NCBI RefSeq assembly: GCF_029784155.1 | Contig: NC_073693.1 | Coordinates: 355,388,591-355,452,590, forward strand | Source of the DNA: Uranotaenia lowii | Taxonomy: Eukaryota; Arthropoda; Insecta; Diptera; Culicidae | Length of the DNA: 64,000 bases | Direction of reading: 5' to 3' | Shown here: one piece after another, positions 44,870 to 57,283 of the stretch | Numbering within the stretch: the first letter of the stretch is position 1 | How the letters are laid out: each line of letters begins with the position of its first letter | Position numbers and translations under genes: made by a program | The notes under the pieces: generated by a model | Told to the model about the DNA's origin: nothing | Database searches by the model: none | Seen by the model: the letters and a program-made list of their open reading frames with translations, nothing else

Positions 44870-46333
44870 ACGTAGAGGAGCCACTCCCAAAGATGAGTGA
44901 AGTTAAGGAAGCCATTCGCCAGCTGAACTCATCAAAATGGGCCCGGATAAGTTGGCCGATTGCCTACACCGGTTAATGGTCCGGATCTGAGACATAGAAC
45001 AGCTACCGGAGGAGTGGAAGGAGGGGGTAATATGCCCCATCTACAAAAAGGGCGAAAAACTGGACTGTGAGAACTACCGAGCGATCACTGTCCTAAATTC
45101 CGCCTACAAAGTGCTGTCCCGAATCATAATTCCGCCGCCTAACGCCACAAGCAAACAGATTCATAGAGGGACGGTCAACGACGGACCAGATCTTCACATT
45201 ACGGCAAATCCTCCAAAAATGCCGTGAACACCAAGTTCCTACGCACCATCTATTCATCGACTTCAAAGCCGCATACCACACGATCGACCGTGACGAGCTA
45301 TGGAAAATCATGTACGAGATCGGCTTTTCCGGGAAGCTGACCAGACTGATCAAGGCAACGATGGATGGAACGCAGTGCTGTGTGCGAAATTCGGGTAAAT
45401 TGTCGAGTTCATTCGAATCACGCAGGAGGCTTCGACAAGGCGATGGTCTATCCTGCATGATGTTCAACGTGGCGCTAGCTAGAAGGTGTTATTCGACGAG
45501 CAGTGGGTGAAAAGCGGGCCACGATTTTCAACAGATCCAGTCAACTTATCTGCTTTGCCGATGACATCATCTGCGGCGGGGTAGGAGTTCTATCGCAAAA
45601 TGAAACGCGAAGAAGAAAGAATTGGGTTGATGATTGATACGTTCAAGACGAAGTAAATGCTGGCCTGCGGATCCAAGACCGACCGAACCCGCTTTACCAG
45701 TAATAACAATGTCACGATCGAAGGCGTGGAGCTGTGGATAGTCGAAGACTTTATCTATCTCGGCTCATTGGTGACCGCAGACAATGACACCAGCCGTGAG
45801 ATCCGGCGGCGAATTATCAGCGGAAGTCGTGCACTATGGACTCAATAAGCAACTGCGGTCGAGAAGACTTAGCCCTCGCACCAAGTGTATCCTGTACATG
45901 ACGCCCATTAGACCGGTTGTTCTCTACGGGCACGAGACATGGATATTGCTCGAGGAGGACCTGCGTATACTCGGAGTATTCGAGCGACGAGTGTTAAGAA
46001 CCATCTTTGGCGGCGTGCAGGCGAACGGAATATGGAGGCGAAGGATGGACCAAGAGCTCGCGCTACTCTACGGCGAAGCCAGTATCCAGAAGGTGGTGAA
46101 GGCTGACCGGATACGCTGGGCAGAACATGTTGCGAGAATGCCGGACGACTGTCCTGCAAAACAAGTGTTCGCTACGAATCCGGTAGGAACAAGACGAACA
46201 GGGGCGCAACAAGCGTGGTGGTTAGACCAAGTGAAGCGTGATCTAGCGAATGTGGGTTGTCTGAGAAATTGGAAAACGGTTGCCATGGACCGAGTGAGTT
46301 TTGGGAATTATGTTCGTCAAGTTATGTCGTGAG
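44870..46333 (+). pseudogene. RTE-like non-LTR retrotransposon remnant, 5'-truncated
   Basis: Blocks in order: [79 protein letters not shown], then YLGSLVTADND. The C-terminal ERRVLRTIFGGVQANGIWRR and RIRWAEHVARMPDDCPAKQV end at a TGA near 46332. They lie in several frames with stops. The DNA ends in an AATAAATAAATAATAAG tail, typical of this group. Endonuclease is missing. It is a different family from the RTE-like fragment at 9919-10710. Confidence 0.85.
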
Positions 46334-46349
46334 ACGGAAAACTATGAAA

Positions 46350-47727
46350 ATAAATAAATAATAAGAAGGCCTTAAACTAGCATATGCTAATATGAAACTC
46401 TGCAAACAAACTCTGAAACTCTGCATTAAAACCGAGATCTGCATGTTACCTAAGGTTGCCTTTATAAAACAAATCTTGATGGTATTGCAAGATGTGTATT
46501 ACATTTCAATTTTGACTAACGTGGCAAAGTTTTCATCCCGTTACTTTTCTCCACAATGCTGAAATTGGGTTTTTTCATGGCAGTATTTTCTCAACAATGA
46601 TTGGATTATTATTAGAAGCGCATTGGAGTAACGCATTTGATTTCTCGGGTGTTCCAGTCATCCACCCGGAAAGATTATTGAATATTGTTAGCAATTATTA
46701 TTATTAGCGTGACAGACACGTCCAGTTTACTCTTCATGCGATGAAAGTTCCAGCATTCATGTAAGCCTCCTAGCTAGACGCAAATGAAATCCCTCACATG
46801 CGTCATTAACTCTGTACACTGTCCCTTTGACTAGGGCAACGAATCGCTGCCAGCCAGTGGACCTTTCGATTTGAGTATCAACCCGTCCGTCCGTTCGTCA
46901 GTCCCAGATCGTTCAGTCGTTCAGCGTTACTTTTGCCACCCCTCGCTCGCTGATAAGGCGCCCGGCCTATGATAATCGTCGTAACGAGAATGGTCTTCGA
47001 AAACATCTTTTTATTGTTAACAACCAGTCGTTTCAATTTGCATTTGCATCTTCTTCAACCGGCCCCTATTGAAGTTACTAACATATGAATTTTTACGTGT
47101 TGAAACAAAGATGGAAATATCAATAACAATATATGTATATGAAAGGTTACGAAAGCGGAACACCGAATCGCACCAAACACCAACGTTGGTTGGAAGGATT
47201 TCCTTTCCCAATCAATCTTCAGCTCCGATGGTTTGTTTTCATTCCCTGTATTATTGACACCCGGTTATTTGTTGTTTTCTGGTGTGGTATCATCTGCAAA
47301 ACCGACAGCAGTGAATGGATGCTAAAAATTATTGCATTAATAAATACAACTGTAAGCCCAAGATCGCTGTTCTTCTTTGCTGCACAAAACCTGATCGCTT
47401 TGTCTTCTTATCAGGTTTCACCGTTTTCGAAGACCATTTGATTGACTGTATCAGTTTTCGTTATCCGGCGGCCCTTCCCCTCTTACCTTCACCCTAAGAA
47501 AACGGCATATTGAGTTACACGATCGACAGGCAGCCATCGTTCGTTGGAGCGGATAAAGCGCCAAAGTCACACTTGCATCATTATAGATTGGTTTCCGATT
47601 GTGACCGACTTTTGGTACCTTCGGCTCCATGGATGGCAGTGATATGACTACACTTGATTGAAAAAAAAATCAATCTTTCGGGATCATTGCTCCCGGAAAT
47701 CGGGACAAGTGAATTTCCTCTGTGGGA
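46350..47727. other. Unassigned intergenic sequence
   Basis: No gene, TIR or tandem repeat is recognised apart from a short TTATTATTATTA run near 46700. Composition is closer to host unique DNA than to the repeats on the left. Confidence 0.4.
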
Positions 47728-47733
47728 TTTATT
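47728..47733 (-). promoter_or_regulatory. Polyadenylation signal AATAAA for SNRNP200/Brr2
   Basis: AATAAA on the minus strand lies about 120 bp past the Brr2 stop codon, the expected position for 3'-end formation. Confidence 0.6.
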
Positions 47734-47854
47734 AGAAGTATCATAACACCTGCACAGATTCCCTCAAAGATATTCTAAATAGGTATTTATGCTGGATGTG
47801 GGTGGTTAGAATATAGAGACAATAAACGTTACCTTTATCGTAGTCCAAGGATAC

Positions 47855-50800
47855 TTAATCCGAATCGCTTTCGCTCTCCGACTGGAAATCACCTACGTTG
47901 ATGTTGAACTCGTACTCCTGATCGCACCCGAGGTACGAATCGCTCATGAAGTACAGGGTATACTCGTGGTGGCCCGGACTGGGAGCCACGAAATCCAGCT
48001 TCACCTTCGCCTTCTGCTGCAGGGTGAGCCGTTTGATCGAGAGCAGCGAGTTGGTTTTCGGATCGCCGATCACTACCCACCAGCCTTCTTCGCGTTTCTA
48101 GAATGAGTTAAAAGAAAAGAAAGAATATATGATAAACATGCAAAAGGCGAGAAAAATACTTTTATGAAAGACATAAGCTTCATTTTGTAAACCGACTTAT
48201 CTGAAAGTATTGAATTAGATATTTGTTTAACTGAACGCTTATAAATTTCAAAAAATAAGATAACCTGAAATCAACTGTTATTTGCATTGTTAAATAGGTG
48301 ATATTTAACGTTGACTTTAGTACAGGAGAAATAACGTATTCCAGCTAAAATACGATTTAAAACCGTGCCATTATACGGATGGCGCCACCTGTCACTCATC
48401 CCGCCTTCGAAGAGTGCAAAACAAATCAAACAGAATCTAGCGAGATTGAACGGGTTAGCTTTTCGTAAATATTTTCAAGCCAGCAAGATCATCCCACGTC
48501 TTGAAATTTTGCAATAACATTAAACAGACAACATTGTTCGGTAATCAATAAAAATTGCACACGGTATCAATTCCAAATGCATCTTGAACTAATCTTGCAC
48601 TGCACAACTAGGCGAAGGTGTATGCTACATCCGGTTGACATGTTTATAAAACAACGTTTCTTTGCTCTGTAATTATTTAGCCAGAAATATATGCTTCGTA
48701 ACTTATTGATTGTTGGAAATTTTCAATACTGGCGCCAGTTGTTAGTAGTGTGGAAAATTACCTGGGGGAAGAACGGCGCAATCACCGGTCCAGTCACGTC
48801 GTCTTCACGTTCCAAGTTGACGGCCACATTAACCGACGATCCGGAGTTGATGCGATCCCGATCTATGACCTCGAATGTCATCTCGATGTTCGGATAGCGA
48901 TTGCAGAATCTGGCCACGTCCGACATTTGTTGATCGGTCAGCTGCAGCAGCCGGCTACGGTCGTCGTCATCCAGTTCCATGATATCGAAAACGGTTTCAA
49001 TTTTCTTCTCCTGACACCGTTTGACAATGTCCCCGGTGAAGTGGGGAAGTTGCTTCAAATAGGAATCCTTGCTCCACATTGCTTGCGTTACCATTTGGGC
49101 CAGCTCCATGGCTGCGACGGCCGGCGAAAGCCATCCATTGGAGCTAAGCACATCGACGCAAGCTTGGATGAGTCGAATGGCTTTTCCGAGAATTTGTTCG
49201 GTGTCGCCTTGAAGTTCTGCTCCCAGCTGCAGCCGAGACAGATGCGCCTGAAGCAATAGGTTTGTTTTGATGTGTGGGTCGTTATATCTATTAAAAAAAT
49301 TAAACAATAAATTTTTTTAATGTTTTACTCGGTTCCTTAATAGAAATGTTTGTTTTTTAAAGTTTACAGTTATGAAATACAGTTCTACTTACTTTGGAGC
49401 AGCTCCATTGGGTCCTGTCAACTTGTTCGGCAGCCTCTGAGCCAAGCTTTTCAATATGTTATCTTCATGGTGTCGGACAACCACATCTTCGTATTCTGCG
49501 GCCGATGCGATGATTTCCAGCAGTCCACGGATTTTGGTTTTGCTGTTCAGCGACAAACTGAACAACTCAATTGTCGTGTAGTTTATGTAATAGTACGCAG
49601 CAATCATTCCCAGATTCAGCGGCAACGTATCCATTTCATCCTCGACGCTGATACATTTGGATTGTTCCAGATCGGACAAGGTTGACTCAACCAGCTCTGA
49701 TAGATGATCGGAAAGGTGTCGATGAGTGACACCCTGTAGGTTGTAATAGTTTGGATTCTGAGTCAATCGTCGATATAGGAAGGTCCAGGTTAGATAATCC
49801 ACTGCGTCCTGTTTGTTCTCAATGGTCTTTGTCACAATTTCTGCATTGAAGTGATCGTGCAAGCGATGATCCAGATGGCTTTCGACTGGCAGGCTTTCGT
49901 TGAGGAACTTTTTGAAAAAGTCCTTCTTGGAGCTTTGACACATCAGGACACACTTGGCATCGTCATCTTCCAGCGGTCGGTTAGCTCTACCGACCATTTG
50001 CATCACATCTGTGATGGGGTAGTCATCGTAAGAATGGCTTTTGCCATTGTAAAATTGGGTATCCATGATCACCACGAGATAGGCCGAAATGTTTAGACCC
50101 CAACAGAGATCTCTCGTAACGACCGCAATTTGAACGGCACCGGAATCAAACAGCTGTTCCACAATCCTATGATCTGCAGGGGTCAAACCTTCGTGAATGT
50201 ACGCCACACCTTGAGAAAGAGTCTCCTTCAATGTTTTGTCCGTCATTCGATCCAAGAAAGGTTTTATATCTTCCTCTTCCGCGTGGAAGAACCTATTAGG
50301 TTGAGCTTCCGCAGCACAGTACGTCAAAATATCAATAGCTGTGAGTCGAGCCAGCTTTCGAGAAGATACGAAAACGATCACCGGCTTATGGGGACTGAAT
50401 TTGGTGATTGCGTTGTAAACTGGCTTAGACATCGCAGCAACTCTCGAGGCATTATGAGTGATATTGAACCCTTGGACGTGTAATTCCAGTGGAATAGGCC
50501 TGACGCTAGGATGGAAATTGAAAGTCGCATTCGCGTTACATCCTAACCACTGTGCAACATCCCTGGCATCGGACAATGAAGCCGACAAAGCGATAATACG
50601 TATTTGTTTTTCGATCTGCGATGAAATATACCGCATACGGGAGCAAACTACTTCCAAAACAGGACCATCTTCTCCACCGATCAGCTGCAGTTCGTCAACT
50701 ATGAAGAGCTGAATATTCTGCACGTTCTTCCTCTGCTTCCAACGACGAGACAAAATATCCCACTTGTCAGCCGTCGTAACAATGATTTGTCCTTTAGCAA

Positions 50801-53800
50801 TCAACTTTAAATCCGTTCCAGTTTCTCCAGTGAGTTTCACCACCTTGCAGCCCAAGTTTTGACTGAACTTCTGATGCCAATCCATGAAAATCAATTCAGC
50901 TAAGGTGTCTTTCGACACCAGATAGACAACGCGACCATGAGGATTTTGCTGTAACATCCTCAATACTGCAAACTCAGCTATTGTTGTCTTTCCGGATCCG
51001 GTTGGAGCTCCCACAAAAACATTGTCCTCGCTGTTGTAAACGGCATTGAAAACTTGCGTCTGGATTGGATTAAACTGCGGGAAGCGTTCAGAGTAAAGTT
51101 CTTCAAAGCGTGGCTCCCGCAAAGCGCTAATAGGTAAAGGCTGCAAATCCAAAAGTTCAGTTGGTGGTAGATTCTTTTCCGGCAGGATCAGATGCCGGAA
51201 GGAAACGGGGAGCTGGGTTTCTGCTCCTATCCAACGATCAGAAACTATTCTCAGAAAGTATTGAGGTGGTAAGGGTTCGAATACCGGCACGAAGAACTTC
51301 ACCAGATGATCATCCTGACAGTATTTAGCTTTCAGCAGGAAGTATTCATGGTGTAGGATCACTTCTGAATCAACGTCCTCCACCAGAATCCAGAACGCTT
51401 CGGATTGACCATGAATTTTATCGTCCCATTGAAAATCGGGAGTGATTGTGAGTTCCACTCTCAGGGTAGACCGAGTGATCGGTTGAATGTGAGTGGACAG
51501 CTCAAGTTTCGGGAACTGGTGAACGTACTTGTAAATAGTTTTTCCCAGCTTTGGAACTCGAATGAGTTCACCGATTTCGTTAGCTTCCAGATCGTATAAA
51601 CGTTCCCAAGGGAAATTCTTCTTTTCAATTTTCTTGACAATTTCTTCCGGCATTTTCCGAAATTGCCTCAACGGTGACATACTTTGCCACATACGACGGT
51701 CAATCATTTTACAAAGAGTTAGACATTTGTCGGCCAGCTGCGCCCACTCCCGATGCAATACAATCTCGAAAATCGCTCTCAACAAACGTGAAGCTGACTG
51801 TGTGACGTATACCATATCCGCCATCAGTGCGAATCCTTCCAACTTCAACTGCGAAATATAAGCCTGCAACAGGACATTCACTTTGGCGCTGGACTCCTCC
51901 ATGCTTTCCTTAATCGGGATTGGAACGCGTTCCATCAGCTTCTGCAACTCCAGCTTCTCCTCCTCACGAACGGTTATATTGCGGAACTCCCCGGACAACG
52001 AAAAAACGCGAAACAGCTCAATTTCACTGAGAGTAGGCTTCAGCAGCTGATTGTAAGTCAGCATCGTATCGTGAGTGCAATAATAATGCGAAGCGATTCG
52101 TCCTATTTCCGTCACCTGGAAATGACCACTTTTACGATCGTATTTGACCAAACCGCTCTTTTCAAGATGCAAAGCTGCAGTGTGGACTAAATCGGCACGG
52201 AAATTTTCCAGCAGCGGATCTTCTTTGATAGCATCAAATGAAACTCCATACAGCGTTGGTTGTCGGAGCATTCTTATGTAAAGGTAAGTGTAACCAAGCC
52301 AAGTTACAGCGTCTTTGACATTCTGAATGGTTCCAAGCACAATTTCTGCGTTCAGCATATCCGGCATTTTGGAGATAAGCTGTGACTCGATTGGGAGTTG
52401 TTGATTCAACAGCGACAGATAGAACTGCAGCTCGCTGTGATTGGTGATGAGAATTCCCTCTCCCTTGGTGTCGTATTGTGGACGACCTGCTCGACCCAAC
52501 ATCTGGAGAACGTCGAGGGCTCCTAGTTCAACCCAACGACCTTTCTCTGGGTTGTACACCTGTGTTCCTTTGATGATGACGGTGTGAGCCGGCAAGTTAA
52601 CACCCCAAGCTAGAGTAGCCGTTGAGACCAGAACCTGTATGTGACGATCGGCAAACAAATCCTCAACCAGAGTACGGTCAACACGGGTCATTCCAGCGTG
52701 ATGGATTGCAAATCCATATGGTAGCAAATCCTTCAACTCTGAGTTCTTAACCTGCTCAGCTTCAGAACGCAATACTTCCATACTAGCAGACCCTTCTCTT
52801 AAGAAACTTCCCAGAGTATCTTTTTCCAAACACATGTCACGTATGGCGCGAGCCGTCTTACCGGTTTCCTTTCGCGAATGCACGAAAACCAAAACTTGGT
52901 TCTTTCCGGCATGTTCCATCACCTTCTCGTAAACGATATCGTTCATGACTTGGAAGCGTTTGAGGGCTTTCTTCTCCGTTACACCGATGTACTGTTGCTC
53001 CAATGCAACCGGTCGGAAGCTGTTATCGAAATAGAATAAGCCGGTTTCAGGACGAACTCTGAGGAACGTTGCAACGTCTTGGTAATTTGGAAGGGTTGCA
53101 GACAATCCAATGATACGGACATCCTCCTGTGTTGTTTCAATGTTACGGATCGTCCGAGCAACCAGTGATTCCAAAACCGGTCCACGCTCATCGTGCAGCA
53201 AGTGAATTTCATCAATAATTATCAATCTCACCAATTGGGTATAGGTTTTTTCTCCTCCTTTTCGAGTGATAATGTCCCATTTTTCCGGCGTGCAAACAAT
53301 CACCTGGGTAGCAGCGATCTGCTCCCGGCTCAATTGATGATCACCAGTCAATTCCGAAACTGTCAAATTATAAGTCCCCAGGCGTTTTCCAAAGTTACCA
53401 ACCATTTCCTGTACCAGAGAACGCATCGGAGCGATGTAGATTATTTTAAATTCGTCCACATTGATCGTTCCATCGTCGTTGATATGCTTCCCAATCTCTC
53501 TCATCATGGTCAATAGAGCTACGTTCGTTTTACCGGCACCAGTGGGAGCGCAAAGTAGAACATTTTCGTCACTTTCTAATGCAGTTTTGTAAATTCTACT
53601 CTGAATACGGTTCAATGTTTTGAAACCTGAGAACACCGGCTGGACATATTTAGGTAATTTATCGATTGCCATCAATTCTTCGTCATTTTCAAAGGGTTTG
53701 GGTTTCAATGCTGGAACATGAACTTCTTCGTAGCCTTTTCGCTGCTTACGGAAACTACCATCCGGTAGCTGACATCTTTTGTTTGCCATCAAATGAGATC

Positions 53801-55737
53801 CTTGGGTGAAAGCCAGCTCGTCAAGTTCCAAAACAGTTCGATTCCCGGGGATCTGACCTCCAATGCCTTCCATGTTATCATCATCTTGTTCTTTCCTACG
53901 GCGCTGCATTTTTGCCTTCTCACTCTCATAATCATCCATCTCCTGCTTGCCGGTGTCCAGCTGCCTGAGAATTTTTGCCAAATATGAATCTGCCTTCATT
54001 TTTTCACGAATTTTAATGCGATCACTCTCACTTTGCGAGGACGCCAGAAGAGTGCAATATAAAATCATCTGTCTATTCTTTTTGAGCAGCTTAATAAAAT
54101 CGAAACAATCGTAGCCCAGAAGCAGCACTAGCTGATTTTCGCACTCCCGATCGTCACCAGCATCCCGGAGCACTCCCAACACCTCCCCAGCTTTTGACTG
54201 GGAAAGCATCGAATCATTGTAGTATTTGCGCAGACATCGCTGCAACCAGTGGGCGTCGATGTCCCGCGGATCTAGGGCTTTCTCTTTCTTGTTTTCCTCG
54301 TTACCGCCGAGCTGAAATTCGAAAAAAAATAGTAAGTTATACTTAAGAAAATGCTAAATGTTGGCACATATTGTTTATCTATTAAAATGCTATCCTATAC
54401 TTACATTCTCCGCGTGCAACATTCCATCATCCCTGGCTTCTTCCCCCTCGTCCTGTGCATCTTCGTCTCGCACTTCACCGTATTCTTCCTCCTCACTTTC
54501 TGCCTCGGACTCTTCGAACTGTACGTTGATGCCGTACGTTTCATCGATCTGTTCCTCAGCGGCTAAACCGGTCGCACCCGCCGAATCGGTTCCAAAGTCG
54601 GTTATTTTCTTGCCCAAATTAACCAGCAACGCAAACCGCTCATCAGTGACCGACCCTAGCAGCCCGTCGATTTCGCGCTTCCGCTCGCGATCTTTCATTT
54701 TGTCGTTTTTGAGTACCGCCAGAATTTCGTCGGCAGCACCGCACAAAATGTCCCGCGGTTGATCGCCGATCGCCTCCTGGATGAAGCTCAACAGTACCTC
54801 GTACGTTTGACGCGTTTCCTGCGTCTTGGGCCGGTAAACGATGCCGACCATCTCGTCGATTCCCTCCGACAGCAAAGTGGCGCCCTTCATGCTGTTGAAG
54901 TCGTACTGTGCTTCGTCGCGACGTTGTCGCCTGGAATTTTTATGGACGTAAATCATAGTTTTTTTTTATTTTCATCTAACGGCGTGTTCGTAAATTTTTT
55001 CTATCGAAGTGATTTTTTTATCGATGCTGGCGTTCGTAAATTACCTACAAACAAACGTATGCAAAAGCATTGGGAAGTGATTTGACATCTATCCATCGAC
55101 TGATGCATCACCCAAAAAAATCATTTTACGAACGCGCCGTAAGTAATTAAAGGTTTTTTTTTTATTAGATGTTATATGAACGTTAATAATGTATATGTTT
55201 TTTGATTCGTGATACGACTTGGTAAAAAATTTAAACTTTATTTTTATGATATTATAAATGTATACATTTCCAGCCAATATCCGTAACAACAAAATAAAGC
55301 TTTAACAGCAAATCGAACTGGTTGACGTATTTGAGTTTTAACAAATATTTGAACCCTTCTAACAGCTTCCGGATACCCCTCGTATACTTACTTGGCCTTT
55401 CTTTCTTCGGTCTTTTCGGGTTTGCTTCGCTGGGCCCGATCGCCCATACGGGTCCCGTCCAGCTTGCCCACCAGGGAGAGCACCTCACCGGTGGCCTCAT
55501 CACGCCGAGGTCGTTCAATCAACCGGACATCCGCTTGCAACACAAGATTGGAGTTCTGAAAAGTTCATCAGGGATATTGTTAAAATTCAGCATAAACGTT
55601 TCAACTACGTTGCCATTTTGGGTTGGGAGCGTTTGGGAGGAAATAAAATTGGCTTCATATAATTCTGAATTCCGGCTAGAAATGAAACTTACCGCTTTGT
55701 ACTCGTACTGCAGCTGACGTGCGGCAGCATCAGCCAT
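47855..55737 (-). CDS. SNRNP200: U5 snRNP 200-kDa RNA helicase (SNRNP200/Brr2), six coding exons, complete
   Basis: Brr2 unwinds the U4/U6 snRNA duplex to activate the spliceosome. It is a U5 snRNP subunit in the nucleus, controlled by Prp8. Coding exons, minus strand: 55693-55737, 55392-55555, 54405-54930, 49393-54311, 48762-49287, 47855-48097. Phases match at every junction, giving 2140 residues (human 2136). Start is [15 protein letters not shown]. The N-terminal helicase cassette has APTGAGKT near residue 500, DEIH, SAT and [12 protein letters not shown], then a Sec63 unit. The C-terminal cassette has GAPTGSGKT near 1350 but DELQ, SAS and QMVGRANRP. This fits the family rule that it is an inactive, Prp8-facing module. 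The tail is acidic (SESESDSD). No disabling change is seen. Intron 2 holds a MITE. Confidence 0.97.
54980..55139. mobile_element. 160-bp MITE in intron 2 of Brr2, PIF/Harbinger-like
   Basis: The ends CGGCGTGTTCGTAAA and CGGCGCGTTCGTAAAA are inverted copies, flanked by TAA on both sides (54977-54979 and 55140-55142). The interior is non-coding. It lies inside the intron between exons 2 and 3 and does not touch the splice sites. Confidence 0.8.
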
Positions 55738-56071
55738 GGTTTTGTGCTGTTTTGATCAACTTTACATGCGAAAACAAAGCAATATTTCAAAAAATATTCC
55801 CCTAACTTTTCAGAAAACACGATTCCCGGCTTGTTGTTTTCCACTTTGACAGTTCTCCATTTTTCTTTCTCCCTTATTTCGAAAAGTTTTCGGCGTTTCC
55901 GGACGACCCTGCATGAAAAAAAAAATCGAAGCGTTTGTTTTTATTTTCGAAAATTTCGAACAAGACTTTGTTTTTGTTTACGTTTAGCAGAAAATCAATC
56001 CGCAATTCCGCGCAGTGCCCGCAATGGTCCTTTTCCGTTTTTAAGTTTTCGTTCATATTCTGATTGTGGGG
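55738..56071. promoter_or_regulatory. Shared divergent promoter interval between Brr2 and its neighbour
   Basis: Only 334 bp separate the two start codons, so both 5' UTRs and promoters must lie here unless there are upstream non-coding exons. No TATA box is obvious. The role is inferred from spacing only. Confidence 0.5.
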
Positions 56072-57240
56072 ATGAGTGTGGTCCAGTCTAACATCTCCAC
56101 CACGATCCGGAGTTTCAATATTTCCGATGATATCCGGATCGAGGTGAAAAAGTTCCGAACCGATGCCGGAATCGAGGAGATCGACATCGAAGACGATGAG
56201 GATGATATCTGTAAGTATAGATGATGTTATCGATCATTTTCATGTTGAATGAAAGTATTTCAACATTCAAAGTGAATTTTATGCAACGTTTCATAGCAAT
56301 CTGAATCAATGCATTTCAATAATATGAACGTTTGTTAAATTTTGATCGTCGTTTTATTTTCTCATAGCCGTTATCCAAAAGATCCATAAAACCTTTGCCG
56401 ATCCGGGTGCCACCGATTTCGATCCGGAAACGCTGAAATCGATCATCGTCCGACTGGACGAAATCGAGAAAAATCTGGAAAACATTATCTATATGAATGC
56501 CCAGGCCGACAGCCTGAACGCCATGCACATGAACGGATTGATCAATCGGCAGTTCATAACGGCTAGCCCGGCCCAGCTAGCTCAGCTAGCTGCAGTCCAA
56601 GCCCAACAGCAGCAGCAGCAACAACAACAACAGCAGGAAGTCCTAGAAGAGGAAGCAATGATACAGGATGAAATCGTTGATGAGATACAACTGGAGATGG
56701 ATTCGGACGAGAACGATTTGATCGGGGAGTTTATCGAGCAAGATGAGCTAAAACTGGTGGAGTTTCCCATCAACCAGGTCGATGACCTGAGGGAATTGGA
56801 GGAATCGATTGTGAGCGACCAGGAATCGTTGGTTTCATTTGTAAGGGCAATGACAGATTTTATTATGTTATTTCAAACTAACGTTTTATATCATCGTACC
56901 GTTTTAGGTGAACTTTCTGGGAACGACCATTCAGAAACATAATCGCAATCTAGAACCGATTTTGAAGGATTTCGTCACCGAAAGCTTGATCAGTGAGCTA
57001 GGATTTAACGATGGCGAAATCAACATGATGTCTTTCTATATATTCAACCAACTTCTGTTCGGTAGTTTTGCTCATTGCTGTCAATAGTAATGGCAGTTTA
57101 TTAATTATATTCATCTTTTTTCAGATGTTTGGAAGAACGACTACTCGACTATGAACGACTATCGGAATCAGCTGAGGAAAATTTCCAACAAAATTCAGAA
57201 TCGTGCTCGTGCAGCGGCAAGAACGAGAATTAGGCAGTGA
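56072..57240 (+). CDS. Unidentified four-exon gene, 293 residues, divergent from Brr2
   Basis: Exons: 56072-56210, 56368-56840, 56908-57061, 57125-57240. All introns are short with GT/AG borders and the phases agree. AATAAA is at 57278-57283. The start MSVVQSNISTTIRSFNISDD is the first ATG giving the open frame. Visible features: an acidic patch at 35-46 (EEIDIEDDEDDI), a helical stretch (RLDEIEKNLENIIYMNAQ), and an 11-residue glutamine run at 126-136. A second acidic stretch follows (EVLEEEAMIQDEIVDEIQLE), and the basic C-terminus includes NKIQNRARAAARTRIRQ. No signal peptide or membrane segment. I do not recognise the family. Nuclear or coiled-coil function would be a guess. The clean splicing and polyadenylation signal make it a real gene. 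Confidence 0.85.
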
Positions 57241-57283
57241 AGTACCTATTTATAAACGTGTTAGAGCATTGAAGCGAAATAAA

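Noticed and set aside
49350..53987. Plus-strand open frames opposite the large Brr2 exon
   Set aside because: They are antisense shadows of a long coding exon with no splice or domain evidence.
56582..56773. Minus-strand frame with a cysteine run
   Set aside because: It is the complement of the glutamine codon run in exon 2 of the gene at 56072-57240.
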